From NCBI RefSeq assembly GCF_000739775.1, contig NZ_BBJH01000047.1:1-64000 (forward strand): DNA of 64,000 bases. Reading direction: 5' to 3'. Below are positions 8,155 through 16,680 of the stretch, in pieces (position 1 is the stretch's first letter; each line of letters begins with the position of its first letter). The position numbers and the translations under genes are program-made. The stretch is from Paraburkholderia heleia NBRC 101817. GTDB taxonomy: Bacteria; Pseudomonadota; Gammaproteobacteria; Burkholderiales; Burkholderiaceae. The notes beneath the pieces are model-generated. The model did not search any database, was not told the origin of the DNA, and was given only the letters and a program-made list of their open reading frames with translations.

Positions 8155-9519
8155 ATGGAAATATCTCACCACCCGGTTGGCGCCGCTGGCCATACGTACT
8201 CGCCCGGCTTATCGCGGGCGCAGTGGAAGATGATTCTCATCGCGAGCCTGGGCGGTTCGCTGGAATTTTACGACTTTATCGTCTACGGTTTCTTCGCCCA
8301 TTACATCGCAGCCCAGTTTTTTCCGAACGCCTCGTCGTTGATCAGCATGCTGGCCACTTTCTCCGTGCTGGCAATCGGCTATGTCATCCGGCCGCTGGGC
8401 GGTATCGTCCTCAGTAGCTGGGGGGACCGTTACGGCCGTCGTCCGGTCTTCCTGGGTTCCATCATCGTGGTCACCACGGCCACCATCTGTCTAGGTCTGC
8501 TTCCCAATTTTCAGAGCTGGGGTATCACTGCTTCGATCCTGCTCATCCTGTTGCGCATGCTGCAAGGCTTCTGCGTCGGTGGAGAAATGCCAGGTGCCAT
8601 TACCTATGCAGTGGAAGCGGCGCCGCATCGTGCGGGCCTCGCCGCAGGCATCATCATCTGTGCGGTCAACGTGGGTGTTTTGCTTGCTACGTTCGTTAAT
8701 CTCGGCATCCAGAGCTACCTCTCCAGTGCTGACGCGGCGGCCTATGGTTGGCGGATCGCGTTCCTCTTCGGCGGATTCTGTGGGCTCGTGTCCTACTGGA
8801 TGCGTCGCAATCTGGACGAGTCCCCCGAGTTCAAGGAGATGCATGGCGCGGTCGTCAAGCAACCATTTCGCGAGATGCTGCGACATCATGGCAAATCTGT
8901 CGTCACGGGAGCGCTCACGATCGCTGTGATGGCCGGCGTGAACGGCATCCTCTACGGTCACATGCCGGCCTATCTGGTCCAACAACTGCACTATGCGCCC
9001 CGGACGGCGGCGATCGCCCAGAATGCCTATCTGGTCGTCAGTTCCTTCGGTCTGCTCGCTGCGGGCTGGCTGGGAGACAAGATTGCGCGACGATACCTGT
9101 TGCGAACGTCAGCGGCGCTGCTGATTGTGCTCAGCTACCCGTTTTATTGGGCGCTCGTAAATCACACCGTCAATCCGGTTGTTTTATTCATTCTCGCCGC
9201 GGTGGTCTTTTCACTCGCAAGCGGTACGTGGCCCTCCGTCCTCGCCGATCAGTTCCCTGTCCAGGTCCGGTTCAGTGGCATCGCTCTTGCGTACAACATC
9301 TCCGTGGTCGTATTCAGCGGCTTTGCACCGTTGCTCGCCACGGTGCTGGTTCGTGAGACAGGATCCTTGGCCGCACCCGCCTACTACGTGATCGGTGCAT
9401 GCGCGGTCGCCTTGCTCGCGAGCTTTGCCTTGCCAAAGGCAAGTCTGCTGCCGGGCTCAGCTCACCCGGAACGCCGAATGACGTGTGACGTTGGATTGAA
9501 CCGCCGCGAAACAACGTAG
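8155..9519 (+). CDS. MFS permease, metabolite:H+ symporter (MHS) type
   Basis: A 454-residue inner-membrane transporter with about 12 membrane segments. The sequence SLEFYDFIVYGFFA in the first helix and the loop GDRYGRRPVFLGS (the MFS signature between helices 2 and 3) point to the MHS family of organic-acid symporters (ShiA/ProP/KgtP-like). A strong TTTGGAGG site lies just before the ATG. It is third in the FAH-hydroxylase-permease operon and is the likely uptake system for the aromatic acid. The C-terminus ends normally, about 60 bases before the IS remnant. Confidence 0.9.
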   Translation: MEISHHPVGAAGHTYSPGLSRAQWKMILIASLGGSLEFYDFIVYGFFAHYIAAQFFPNASSLISMLATFSVLAIGYVIRPLGGIVLSSWGDRYGRRPVFLGSIIVVTTATICLGLLPNFQSWGITASILLILLRMLQGFCVGGEMPGAITYAVEAAPHRAGLAAGIIICAVNVGVLLATFVNLGIQSYLSSADAAAYGWRIAFLFGGFCGLVSYWMRRNLDESPEFKEMHGAVVKQPFREMLRHHGKSVVTGALTIAVMAGVNGILYGHMPAYLVQQLHYAPRTAAIAQNAYLVVSSFGLLAAGWLGDKIARRYLLRTSAALLIVLSYPFYWALVNHTVNPVVLFILAAVVFSLASGTWPSVLADQFPVQVRFSGIALAYNISVVVFSGFAPLLATVLVRETGSLAAPAYYVIGACAVALLASFALPKASLLPGSAHPERRMTCDVGLNRRETT

Positions 9520-9550
9520 CAGCCCAACGCCACTCTCCGGTTCTGTTTTT

Positions 9551-9898
9551 TCACGAGCCGAAGGGCGCTTTGCTCGCAAATCGTCTGCAACGCAATCCAA
9601 GCTTTCTGCGCAATCGCTTGATGCGATGCACGCCAACCTTCACACCGTGCTCCCGCAAATCTTTCTGCAGTCGCTCAACGCCGAACGTCTCGCGCGTGCG
9701 CTGGTGCGCGGCGAGGACTTCTGCTTCCAGACGGGGTTCTTGTTGCGCACGGGACGACGCTGGCCGCTTGCGCCACGCGTAGTAGCCGCTGGTCGACACA
9801 CCCAGCAGCCGGCACATCGGCGGCACGGGATAGTCCTGTCGCATCTGCTCAATCACGCCGTACTTCACCGCGACTCCTTCGCGAAGTAGGCCGCGCAC
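9551..9898 (-). pseudogene. Truncated IS3-family transposase OrfB
   Basis: The frame encodes the N-terminal helix-turn-helix part of an IS3-type OrfB (MRQDYPVPPMCRLLGVSTSGYYAWRKRP through HRIKRLRRKLGLRC). Similarity stops near 9586, after which an unrelated 11-residue tail runs to a stop. A complete OrfB is about 280 residues, so the whole DDE catalytic domain is missing and it cannot transpose by itself. Confidence 0.85.
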
Positions 9899-10217
9899 TT
9901 TTTTAACAAATCGCGCTCCATCTTCACTTCGGCGAGTTCCCGTTTGACCCGGTTCAGCTCCATCTCCAACTCAGTCAGAGGCTTCTGCTGTTGCCCAACC
10001 TTGCCGAGTTTGCCCGCCTTCGCGGCGTACACCCAGTTCGCCAGCGACTTCATCGGGATCGACAGCCGGCGTGCTGCTTCCGAAACGCCAACGCCTTCCG
10101 TCAGCGCGAGCTTGACTGCCTCTTCGCGAAATTCCTTCGTGTACACCGCTTTCGGGATTCGATTCATCTATGCCTCCGTTCCTCTATTTTACGAAACGTT
10201 GGCATCCACTTTTTTCA
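9586..10217 (-). mobile_element. IS3-family insertion sequence remnant
   Basis: It contains an intact OrfA and the first third of OrfB, in the usual overlapping arrangement. The upstream end is probably near 10217: reading the minus strand, TGAAAAAAGTGG begins about 50 bases before OrfA, as expected of an IS3 terminal repeat. The other end is lost. The element has broken the gene at 10184-10498. Confidence 0.75.
9865..10167 (-). CDS. IS3-family transposase OrfA
   Basis: A 100-residue DNA-binding subunit: helix-turn-helix (YTKEFREEAVKLALTEGVGVSEAARRL) followed by a leucine-zipper coiled coil (LTELEMELNRVKRELAEVKMERDLLKK). In intact elements, -1 frameshifting onto OrfB makes the full transposase; here OrfB is truncated. 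A purine-rich AGAGGAACGGAGG precedes the start. Confidence 0.9.
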   Translation of the reverse strand: MNRIPKAVYTKEFREEAVKLALTEGVGVSEAARRLSIPMKSLANWVYAAKAGKLGKVGQQQKPLTELEMELNRVKRELAEVKMERDLLKKCAAYFAKESR

Positions 10218-10498
10218 GCCGCCGTCAGATGTTCGCATTCCTGGAGGACGAAGACCCCATCGATCAACTCGCCCGACGCCGGCATGGCGCGCAGCCACGG
10301 AAAGTTGACGCCTGTGGATGCGAACTCGGCGTCCAGACGCAGGAGGCGGTTTTCCGGCTGCGCGGCGTGTGCAACCGCGCTTTGCAGAACGCTCAGATAG
10401 ATCTTCAACCGGTCATTGGCCGCGAGTGCGGCCTTGATGCGGGCGGGCAGCAGCAGACTGTGCTGCCCCATTACGGCGAGTGCTTCGGTTTTTCGCAT
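10184..10498 (-). pseudogene. Hypothetical gene truncated by the IS element
   Basis: Starting at 10498, the frame reads MRKTEALAVMGQHSLLLPARIKAALAANDRLKIYLSVLQ and continues as a plausible helical protein to about residue 93. It then runs into the IS end near 10217 and stops at a codon inside the IS. The 3' part is absent beyond the truncated transposase. I do not recognise the family. A perfect FNR/ANR-type site lies 90 bases upstream with a TGATAC-like -10 at the right distance, so the gene was probably oxygen-regulated before it was broken. Confidence 0.55.
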
Positions 10499-10588
10499 GG
10501 GGAACGCCGAGTGGTTTCGACGCTGGGGCGCGCGCATGGGCAACACGCGCGACGCCTGCCGACAGTATCAACCGGTGCATCCGGGCGC

Positions 10589-10602
10589 TTGATGTACATC
10601 AA
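10589..10602. promoter_or_regulatory. FNR/ANR-type binding site (perfect)
   Basis: TTGATGTACATCAA is a perfect match to the FNR/ANR consensus TTGAT-N4-ATCAA. Spacing favours the minus-strand gene starting at 10498: a TGATAC-like -10 lies about 30 bases from the site centre. The plus-strand DUF3562 gene at 10735 is the other candidate target. Confidence 0.7.
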
Positions 10603-10734
10603 TTGGCTGATGCGGCGCGGCATCATCATGAATCTCGTCGGCAGGCCGCGAAGCGGTTCAGCACGGTCTCAATGCGCACTGTTTTCAAACGTGCGCGTAC
10701 CGCCTGTCGACACCAGATTCCAGGGGGCTCGCTC

Positions 10735-10977
10735 GTGCAAGACGAACCGGTATTTCACGACCTGCCCAGCGGCGATCCGCTGAACGATCCGGGTGTGACA
10801 AAGATGGTTGCCGATATCGCGCAAGCGACCCATTCAAGCGAGGAGGCCGTACGCGCCCTCTATGTCAGCGCGTACGAGACACTCAATCGCGATGCGCGGA
10901 TTTTCTGCTTTGTCCCGCTGCTTGCGGAAAAGCGCGTGCGCAAGATTCTCCAGAAACATGCGTGCCGTGCGCGCTAA
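10735..10977 (+). CDS. DUF3562 small protein
   Basis: An 80-residue protein if the GTG at 10735 is used; CAGGGGG just upstream serves as ribosome site. An upstream ATG would add residues of shadow-like composition. The block MVADIAQATHSSEEAVRALYVSAYETLNRDARIFCFVPLLAEKRVRKIL matches the DUF3562 family common in Burkholderia, often near stress and anaerobic genes. The function is unknown. The helical, soluble character suggests a small cytoplasmic protein. Confidence 0.7.
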   Translation: MQDEPVFHDLPSGDPLNDPGVTKMVADIAQATHSSEEAVRALYVSAYETLNRDARIFCFVPLLAEKRVRKILQKHACRAR

Positions 10978-11358
10978 CGGGCGGTGACGCGACACATTCC
11001 TGGCTGGGTTGGGTGGGCAGCGTGTGCCAAAGCGGGATGCGTCCGTGCATTGAGCGTTTTTGTGATCGGAATTGAGACCGTTGGATAACTTTGGTCGAAA
11101 TGTTTGCCGGACGCCACTCGCACACGCTGCGCGATAGCGAGCCGCCGGACGCGCCTTACGCGCGGTGGATCGTGTCGCGAATTCGCGTGCAGAAAATGAA
11201 CAGACGATTTGCAATTACCTTTCCCGGCGCTGCAAATAAACAACACTCCATCATTAATCGCTGTGCCTCTATGGCACGAGGCGCTACGCTTGCGTTCACG
11301 GCCTCGTTCGGGCGTGGAAAAACTTTCCCAGTTCCTCGCAGATTACTGTGGATTGCTA
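10978..11358. other. Porin upstream region
   Basis: About 380 bases without a supported gene. A perfect 12-bp palindrome CGCGAATTCGCG lies near 11176. The last 150 bases are AT-richer and presumably hold the porin promoter and leader, but no clear boxes can be assigned. Confidence 0.4.
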
Positions 11359-12537
11359 ATGAAAAGAATACTTGTTTCCAGCGCCGCTGGCGCGCTTTTC
11401 GCTGCCGCGGCACCGGCGGCGTTCGCACAAAGCTCGGTCACGCTGTATGGCATCGTCGATGAAGCCATCCGGTATCAGACGAATGCGGGGCCGGGCGGCA
11501 ATGACCAGGTCGCCATGACATCCGGCCCGGAAACCCATAGCCGCTGGGGCTTGAGGGGCAGTGAGGATCTGGGGGACGGCTGGTCCGCAGTCTTCCGTCT
11601 CGAAAACGGCTTCGAAGCCTTCAATGGGCAACTACATGTTCCCGGCACATTGTTCAGTCGGCAAGCTTTCGTGGGGCTGTCGAACAAAACATGGGGCTCG
11701 CTGACTTTTGGCAGGCAATATGCGCCGGCCTACGACACCTTGGGCGATATCTTTGACCCGCTGACCGTTGGCAATTACTGGCAAAACAGCTGGATGTATA
11801 ACGGTATCGGGCCTTACCTCGAAGTCAACAACTCGGTGAAGTACAAGGGCAGTTTCGACGGTTTGGATATCAATGCCCTTTACGGCTTTGGCAACCAGCC
11901 GGGCGCGCTCGGTCTCGGCGCTACCTATGCCGTGGAACTGACTTACACCTACGGCCCTGCCATGCTGAACGCAGGCTTCCAGCAGGTCTCCGTTCCGACA
12001 TCTGCGACTGGCTCTTCGGTTGGCACCAGTGTCGGCAGTTCGATCAATGGCGCCAAGTCCAACTTCCTGCATATCAGCGGCGCGTTTCAGATTACCCACG
12101 AGATTCGCCTCCTGGCCGGCTGGTTGCGAGGGCAGGACCGGACTGGTTTGACTGACCTCTACATGCAGCAATCTGGCGCGCCGACACTGAAGGGTACAGG
12201 TAGCCCCAACCGTATCGACGATACTTGGTACATCGGTGCGAACTGGCATGCCATGCCTTCGCTGCTGTTCACATTTGCCTACTACTACGGGCAGACGCGC
12301 AATGCTGAACTGCTCGACGGCACGCTCGGCAGGGGGGTGAACCAATCGGCTACCGTTCTCGCCGAATACTCGTTCACGAAGCGCACGGAAGTCTACGGGA
12401 TCACGGACTTCGCGCGCGGCACCGGCGCCTTCTCCGCCGACTACCCGGGCGGGGCCAACAGCGAGGGCGTTCCGACGAACACGATTGGCCGGACCAATCA
12501 GGTGGGCGTGGCGGTCGGACTTCGCACGATGTTCTAA
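11359..12537 (+). CDS. Gram-negative general porin (OmpC type)
   Basis: The start at 11359 gives a 392-residue preprotein: MKRILVSSAAGALFAAAAPAAFA signal, then mature QSSVTLYGIVDEAIRYQ, the classic opening of Burkholderia trimeric porins. The body has the alternating beta-strand pattern, with SRWGLRGSEDLGDGWSAVFRLENGF and FSRQAFVGLSNKTWGSLTFGRQYAP, and it ends in F, needed for assembly by the BAM machinery. It makes a diffusion channel in the outer membrane. It stands as a single gene. Confidence 0.95.
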   Translation: MKRILVSSAAGALFAAAAPAAFAQSSVTLYGIVDEAIRYQTNAGPGGNDQVAMTSGPETHSRWGLRGSEDLGDGWSAVFRLENGFEAFNGQLHVPGTLFSRQAFVGLSNKTWGSLTFGRQYAPAYDTLGDIFDPLTVGNYWQNSWMYNGIGPYLEVNNSVKYKGSFDGLDINALYGFGNQPGALGLGATYAVELTYTYGPAMLNAGFQQVSVPTSATGSSVGTSVGSSINGAKSNFLHISGAFQITHEIRLLAGWLRGQDRTGLTDLYMQQSGAPTLKGTGSPNRIDDTWYIGANWHAMPSLLFTFAYYYGQTRNAELLDGTLGRGVNQSATVLAEYSFTKRTEVYGITDFARGTGAFSADYPGGANSEGVPTNTIGRTNQVGVAVGLRTMF

Positions 12538-12926
12538 AGACGTATTCATACCCGCCGACGCGGACGTCGTGTCGGGTGCACGGGCGCGCACAGTCATGGC
12601 AGATCCACGGGAGAGGCGTCGACTTCCCGGCGCATAGTCGTAATGCGGCTCCGACGCATGGCAGGTCACGTCCTTTACAAAGGGTTCGTTGTAGGCTGAT
12701 ATGGCAATGCGGGAACCATATCGCCGGGCGTGCCTTTCGATCGTCGCCAGGTTTTTAGTTGCCGCGCAGAAAGACAGCAACGTCAGTAGCGCGCCCAGCA
12801 TTTCTTCAGGCGAATTCACCCCGAAACCCAGTCGGTTGACTCAGGTCAACGCATGGAAGGGCATCCAACACGAATCTATGGATAGATTAGCTGCATCGCG
12901 GGAAAGTTCGTATTAAAGGGATTGTC
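12538..12926. other. Intergenic region with FNR-like site
   Basis: About 390 bases between the porin and the small secreted-protein gene. The only supported element is the FNR-type palindrome at 12836-12849. A minus-strand frame near 12580-12819 is not convincing. Confidence 0.45.
12836..12849 (+). promoter_or_regulatory. FNR/CRP-type palindrome
   Basis: TTGACTCAGGTCAA fits TTGAY-N4-RTCAA. The centre is 84 bases before the ATG at 12927, which would place a start of transcription near 12884 if activation is from -41.5. It likely controls the small protein and the P-type ATPase. Confidence 0.55.
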
Positions 12927-13145
12927 ATGGTCAGAAACGCCCGCTTTTCCTTGTTTTTGCCTTTCCTCTTTTATGCCTGTGTCAATGGTGTTGCGCTTGC
13001 GCAAGCATCACCGCGACCTGTTTCACAAAATGGAATTTCCTATATAGCGGGCCATTTCTCTTTGTCCGGGAAATCTGTCCCGATATGCACCGTCTGTGAG
13101 CGGCCTGTTCCGCTTTGCGATTCACGTGATAATCGTCACCCGTGA
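12927..13145 (+). CDS. Small secreted hypothetical protein
   Basis: A 72-residue protein with an N-terminal signal peptide (MVRNARFSLFLPFLFYACVNGVALAQA) and a short mature part containing three cysteines, two in CTVC. A good AAAGGGA ribosome site precedes the ATG. Its TGA overlaps the ATG of the P-type ATPase (TGATG), a layout typical of translational coupling. I do not know a family for it. The CxxC pair could bind metal or form a disulphide; that is speculation. Confidence 0.55.
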   Translation: MVRNARFSLFLPFLFYACVNGVALAQASPRPVSQNGISYIAGHFSLSGKSVPICTVCERPVPLCDSRDNRHP

Positions 13146-15667
13146 TGCAGACAACTCCCGTTGAGCCTGCATCCGGCGCAGTCTCCGGGCACGCCGAACA
13201 GGCACTGCCGGACCGATACGTCGACATGAAGCGCGGGCTAACAAGCGCACAGGTGGAGGAGCGGCGTGCCCGATTCGGCCGCAACGTCGTCGACTCGAAG
13301 GCGCGGCGCACCTTGTGGCAAACTCTGTGGGAGGTACTCCACGAGCCCATGTTCCTTCTGTTGCTCGCCGCGAGCGGGATCTATTTCGTGCTTGGGGACG
13401 TCGCTGAGGCGCTGACGCTTCTCGCGTTTGTGACGGGCATCATTTTTCTCACGGTTTTTCAGAGTCATCGCACCGCGCGGGTTCTCGACTCGCTTCGCGA
13501 ACTCTCAGCACCTCGCGCGCAGGTACTGCGTGACGGACAACGACAACTCGTTTCCGCTGCCGAACTGGTCCCCGGCGATGTGGTCTTCGTCAACGAAGGC
13601 ACACGCGTGCCCGCTGACGGTGCCATCACGGAGGCACACGAACTGAGCGTTGACGAATCGCTATTGACAGGCGAGTCCGTTTCAGTGAGCAAGTCCGCGG
13701 CGCGAGCCAGTTTGCCTCCAGACGAAGATCCAGGCGAGCAGCTCTTTTTCGGATCAATGGTAGTGCAGGGCCAGGGCCAGATGATCGTGACCGCAACGGG
13801 GCCGAATACGACGCTCGGTCGCATCGGCAAGTCGTTGACCGGCATCACTGAAGCGCACTCCCCATTGCAGTTGGAGACGAGAACATTCGTCAATCGCTTT
13901 GCGTCGGCCTCGATCGCACTGTGCGTACTGCTCGTGGTGGCCTATCGTTTGCGATCCGGGGAGTGGCTTTCGGGAGTGCTTGCTGGCATAACGCTCGCCA
14001 TGGGAATTCTTCCCGAGGAAATTCCCGTAATACTGACGGTGTTCATGGCACTGGGCGCTCGTCGCATCGCTAACGAAGGCGTGCTGACGCGCCGCATGAG
14101 TGCGATCGAGACTCTTGGCCAGACTTCTGTACTGTGTGTCGACAAGACGGGCACATTGACCCAAAACCGCATGTCGGTGCGCGCCCTTTGCGCGCGAGGA
14201 AAACTGCAGTTCATTGATCAGGGCACTCAGCACATTGATGAGACATATCACGAGCTCATCGAATATCTTGTGCTCGCGAGCGAAATCGAGCCGGTCGATC
14301 CAATGGAGCTCGCATTTCACGAAACTGGCCACGCGGGCCTGGCTGGGACCGGGCGTCTCCACGGCGACTGGACGCTGGTTCGCGAGTACGCACTGACACC
14401 GGAGTTGCCTGCCATGTCCCACGCCTGGCACTCGCCAGATCTCGGGTATCACACCGTGGCCTCCAAGGGCGCGCCGGAGGCAGTCTGTGCGTTGTGTCAC
14501 CTCGGCGCGCACGAAACGCAGACAGTCATGGATCAGGCCGCGCAGATGGCGTCGAACGGGCTCAGGGTGCTCGGGGTGGCCCGGGCGCGACACCCACCTG
14601 GCGATTGGCCGGAGAAGCAGCACGACTTCGAATTTACTTTCGTGGGACTGGTTGGCCTTCTGGACCCGGTGCGGCCGGAGGTTGCGCGCGCCATCGCAGA
14701 ATGCAAGGCGGCAGGCGTGCGCGTAGTGATGGTCACCGGTGATTATCCTTCGACGGCGCGCGCTATTGCAACCGAGGTCGGCATCAACGTATCGCGAATC
14801 GTTAGCGGTCAGGAGATGGCGGTCATGGATGACTCACGGCTTCGCGAGACAATCGGGAGCGCGGACGTGTTTGCCCGTGTCAGGCCGGAGCAGAAACTTC
14901 GGCTCGTCAGTGCGTTCCGGGAAAGCGGCCATGTGGTCGCGATGACCGGCGACGGCGTGAACGACGCGCCTGCACTCAAGGCGGCGCATATCGGCATCGC
15001 AATGGGATTGCGCGGTGCCGAGGTAGCGCGCGAGGTAGCCTCGCTGGTCTTGCTGCGTGACGACTTCGCGCCGATCGTGTCGGCGATCCGGCTCGGAAGG
15101 CGCATCTACGCCAATCTTGTACAAGCAATCAGTTATACCGTCGCCGTCCACATTCCGATGATTGCCGCCACCATGCTTCCGGTACTCGTTGGTTGGCCGC
15201 CAATGCTTGCGCCGGTCCATATCGTCTTTCTGCAACTGGTTATCGATCCGGTCTGCTCGGTCGTGTTCGAGAACGAACCAGAACGCGAGAACCTCATGTG
15301 CGTGCCACCCCGCCGCATCGGTGCGCGGCTGCTATCGAACCGCTCACTCACGCAAGGTGCAGCAGCAGGCACTTTCGCCGCATTGGTGGTGCTGGGTGTC
15401 TATGCCGGTTTGCTGAGCGCGGGCTATCAGCAGCCACTCGCCCGTACGCTCGCGTTCATCACACTCGTACTGGGCAACGTCGCGTTGATCTTCGTGATCC
15501 GTATGCTGTCCCAACCGGGAAGGCGTTTCCGCGCGTGCCGCCCCAATCGGTATCTTTGGATTGTCCTGGGTGTGACCGGAGTCGCGCTTGTGCTTTTGAT
15601 GACTGTTCCCGCCGTGGCTCGGCTGTTTGGGCTCGTTGCGCTGCTTGACGTCGGCGCGGGCGTATAG
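13145..15667 (+). CDS. Cation-transporting P-type ATPase
   Basis: An 840-residue inner-membrane ion pump. The cation-ATPase N-terminal domain is followed by the actuator loop (LSVDESLLTGESVSVSK), the phosphorylation motif DKTGTLT with D333, VTGDYPSTA near 530, and MTGDGVNDAPALKAAHIGIAMG near 600, then C-terminal helices. The membrane motif is LPEEIPVIL near residue 287 instead of the PEGLP of calcium pumps or PEMLP of magnesium pumps. That marks a bacterial P2-like clade whose ion is not settled. It overlaps the small secreted-protein gene by one base and probably shares its FNR-like promoter. Confidence 0.9.
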   Translation: MQTTPVEPASGAVSGHAEQALPDRYVDMKRGLTSAQVEERRARFGRNVVDSKARRTLWQTLWEVLHEPMFLLLLAASGIYFVLGDVAEALTLLAFVTGIIFLTVFQSHRTARVLDSLRELSAPRAQVLRDGQRQLVSAAELVPGDVVFVNEGTRVPADGAITEAHELSVDESLLTGESVSVSKSAARASLPPDEDPGEQLFFGSMVVQGQGQMIVTATGPNTTLGRIGKSLTGITEAHSPLQLETRTFVNRFASASIALCVLLVVAYRLRSGEWLSGVLAGITLAMGILPEEIPVILTVFMALGARRIANEGVLTRRMSAIETLGQTSVLCVDKTGTLTQNRMSVRALCARGKLQFIDQGTQHIDETYHELIEYLVLASEIEPVDPMELAFHETGHAGLAGTGRLHGDWTLVREYALTPELPAMSHAWHSPDLGYHTVASKGAPEAVCALCHLGAHETQTVMDQAAQMASNGLRVLGVARARHPPGDWPEKQHDFEFTFVGLVGLLDPVRPEVARAIAECKAAGVRVVMVTGDYPSTARAIATEVGINVSRIVSGQEMAVMDDSRLRETIGSADVFARVRPEQKLRLVSAFRESGHVVAMTGDGVNDAPALKAAHIGIAMGLRGAEVAREVASLVLLRDDFAPIVSAIRLGRRIYANLVQAISYTVAVHIPMIAATMLPVLVGWPPMLAPVHIVFLQLVIDPVCSVVFENEPERENLMCVPPRRIGARLLSNRSLTQGAAAGTFAALVVLGVYAGLLSAGYQQPLARTLAFITLVLGNVALIFVIRMLSQPGRRFRACRPNRYLWIVLGVTGVALVLLMTVPAVARLFGLVALLDVGAGV

Positions 15668-15817
15668 CACGCAACGAAATTGCGGGGAGTCGTTGCGCTT
15701 AGTCCTTGTATGTCCTTCTACGGCGAAAATGACACGATCGGGTATTTTGTTTTCCTTGGCGACGCGCTGTCGACGAGCGCGTGCGCGATATCACTACCAT
15801 GCGTCGAACGATCAATC

Positions 15818-16237
15818 GTGTCGATCAAGGAGGCGGCCTTTCCATCGCGTTGTTTTTTGCATGTCCTGAGCATTCTCGTTTTCTTCATGGTCTCGACGGC
15901 ATATGCGGATACTCCTGCACAAATTCTGGATGGGTACTCGGCGCAGGCCAGAACCGTGCCGGCTCCTTCGCGCGGCCAGCAGTTTTTCACCATGCGGCAT
16001 GGACATGACTGGGCCTGCGCAACGTGCCATGGCGCCATGCCTACCGGAAACGGGCAACACGCGGCGACAGGCAAGACTATCGCACCGCTGGCGCCGGCGT
16101 TCAATCCGGAGCGGTTTACGAACGCGACGAAAACGGAAAAGTGGCTCCGCCGCAATTGCGGTGACGTAGTCGGGCGCGATTGCACGCCGCTGGAGAAGGC
16201 CGACATCCTGAGCTGGCTGATGACGCTCAAGCCATAG
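15818..16237 (+). CDS. SHP-type monoheme cytochrome c (DUF1924)
   Basis: A secreted c-type cytochrome: the signal ends in MVSTAYA, the mature part starts DTPAQILDGYSAQA, and the single heme motif is CATCH. The C-terminal cysteine pair and LEKADILSWLMTLKP are typical of the SHP (sphaeroides heme protein)/DUF1924 family. The start is uncertain: the GTG at 15818 gives a compact signal peptide, while upstream ATGs give long unlikely leaders. It is first of a three-gene electron-transfer set with the diheme cytochrome (11-base gap) and cytochrome b. SHP binds oxygen or small ligands, with the partner cytochromes passing it electrons. Confidence 0.85.
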   Translation: MSIKEAAFPSRCFLHVLSILVFFMVSTAYADTPAQILDGYSAQARTVPAPSRGQQFFTMRHGHDWACATCHGAMPTGNGQHAATGKTIAPLAPAFNPERFTNATKTEKWLRRNCGDVVGRDCTPLEKADILSWLMTLKP

Positions 16238-16248
16238 TGCGCACGATC

Positions 16249-16680
16249 ATGAACTGCATTGACGACTTCGCGATGAACAGTAACGTGAGTATCCGATTCA
16301 CTGCCGTATTCGCGTGCGCATTCGTGGCGCTTGGAGCGACTGCGCTTGAGAGTTCCGCGTTCGGGGAGGAAGAGCGACAGGCAAACCTGGTGCAGCCACT
16401 GCCGAAGTATCAACAGGAGTGTGCTGCCTGCCACATTGCCTATCCCCCCGGGATGTTGCCCGCGGATACCACAGCACATGCGCAAACTGCGGCGAGAGGG
16501 GCGAGCGCGCCACCCGGGGACCGCATTACCCGCTCGAAATGGTTCATGTCCGCACATGACGAAATTCCGGCGTCGACCTGGCGGCTTGCGGGAGTCAAAA
16601 GCGCATCGAACTGCGCCGCCTGTCATACCCGGTCAGATCAAGGAAATTTTGATGAACGATATATTCGCATCCCGAACTGA
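16249..16680 (+). CDS. Diheme cytochrome c (DHC), shortened
   Basis: A periplasmic protein with a signal segment (IRFTAVFACAFVALGATALESSAF) and two CAACH heme motifs, the second near the end before QGNFDERYIRIP. This is the partner of SHP, taking electrons from the membrane cytochrome b. Family members carry a helical stretch of some 25-40 residues between the first heme (CHIAYPPGMLP) and the DRITRSKWF block; here only about 20 residues separate them, which suggests an internal deletion. Its end overlaps the cytochrome b start by 29 bases. An alternative start is the ATG at 16273. Confidence 0.85.
   Translation: MNCIDDFAMNSNVSIRFTAVFACAFVALGATALESSAFGEEERQANLVQPLPKYQQECAACHIAYPPGMLPADTTAHAQTAARGASAPPGDRITRSKWFMSAHDEIPASTWRLAGVKSASNCAACHTRSDQGNFDERYIRIPN

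Noticed and set aside
11632..12819. 395-codon minus-strand frame over the porin; its first ~80 codons (12576-12819) lie outside the porin
   Set aside because: The outside part looked briefly protein-like (MLGALLTLLSFCAATKNLATIERHARRYG) but has no recognisable family, and the rest is a shadow of the porin.
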